Assembly: GCA_036897625.1 (NCBI GenBank)
Contig: JAYMTA010000630.1
Location: forward strand, 1 to 25,879
Length of the DNA: 25,879 nt
Direction of reading: 5' to 3'
From: Pelargonium cotyledonis
Taxonomy: Eukaryota > Streptophyta > Magnoliopsida > Geraniales > Geraniaceae
Shown: positions 25,878 to 25,879 of the stretch, in pieces
Layout: every line of letters starts with the position of its first letter
How positions within the stretch are numbered: the stretch's first letter is position 1
Translations under genes and position numbers: made by a program
The notes under the pieces: generated by a model
Database searches by the model: none
Told to the model about the DNA's origin: nothing
What the model saw: the letters and a program-made list of their open reading frames with translations, nothing else

Positions 25878-25879
25878 TC

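Larger units (their letters stand above)
24263..25879 (-). promoter_or_regulatory. 5' leader of cyclin T: two leader exons and a 1.45-kb leader intron
   Basis: Leader exon 1 occupies 25810 to beyond the right edge and ends in GCCTCAG|GTTCTT. Leader exon 2 is 24355-24263, after an acceptor ATGCAG, and leads straight to the ATG. The intron between is AT-rich and holds low-complexity DNA and a diverged direct duplication. No ATG lies in the visible leader exons on the sense strand. A long first intron in the 5' UTR is common in plants and often raises expression. Confidence 0.6.

Overview
The window is nuclear DNA of a flowering plant, almost certainly a eudicot. It is AT-rich, its genes have many short exons with GT-AG introns and AT-rich leaders, and every recognisable protein belongs to a plant-type family. 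Five genes are supported. I rebuilt four of them exon by exon, and each model stays in frame from ATG to stop. The species cannot be named from sequence alone.

Layout. Positions 1-334 (+) hold the 3' end of a fasciclin-like arabinogalactan protein gene. It converges on a minus-strand DHFR-TS gene (CDS 958-4101, 10 exons, 552 aa; leader to about 4930). Next come, all on the minus strand, a SEC14-nodulin phosphatidylinositol transfer protein of the SFH family (CDS 6183-12147, 14 exons, 623 aa), a bifunctional nuclease of the BBD family (CDS 14651-18020, 9 exons, 324 aa) and a T-type cyclin (CDS 21137-24262, 6 exons, 512 aa; its first leader exon runs off the right edge).

The gaps and long introns hold small mobile or repetitive DNA: a Tourist-like MITE with TAA target duplications (12598-13054), a second long inverted-repeat element directly beside it (about 13058-13446), an LTR-like segment in a BBD intron (about 15800-15999), a 5'-truncated LINE tail with a 12-bp target duplication in a cyclin intron (22240-22308), and a diverged direct duplication in the cyclin leader intron.

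The genes do not form a pathway or operon. They are ordinary single-copy-looking plant genes that lie close together: folate and dTMP synthesis, lipid transfer, nuclease or defence, and transcription elongation (P-TEFb). I found no novel multi-gene system. The observations most worth checking are a 51-residue in-frame tandem duplication in the cyclin T tail, two independent GC-AG introns (in DHFR-TS and BBD), a possible short upstream ORF that exactly fills two leader exons of DHFR-TS, and an E2F-like site beside a cluster of AACGG motifs upstream of the SFH gene.
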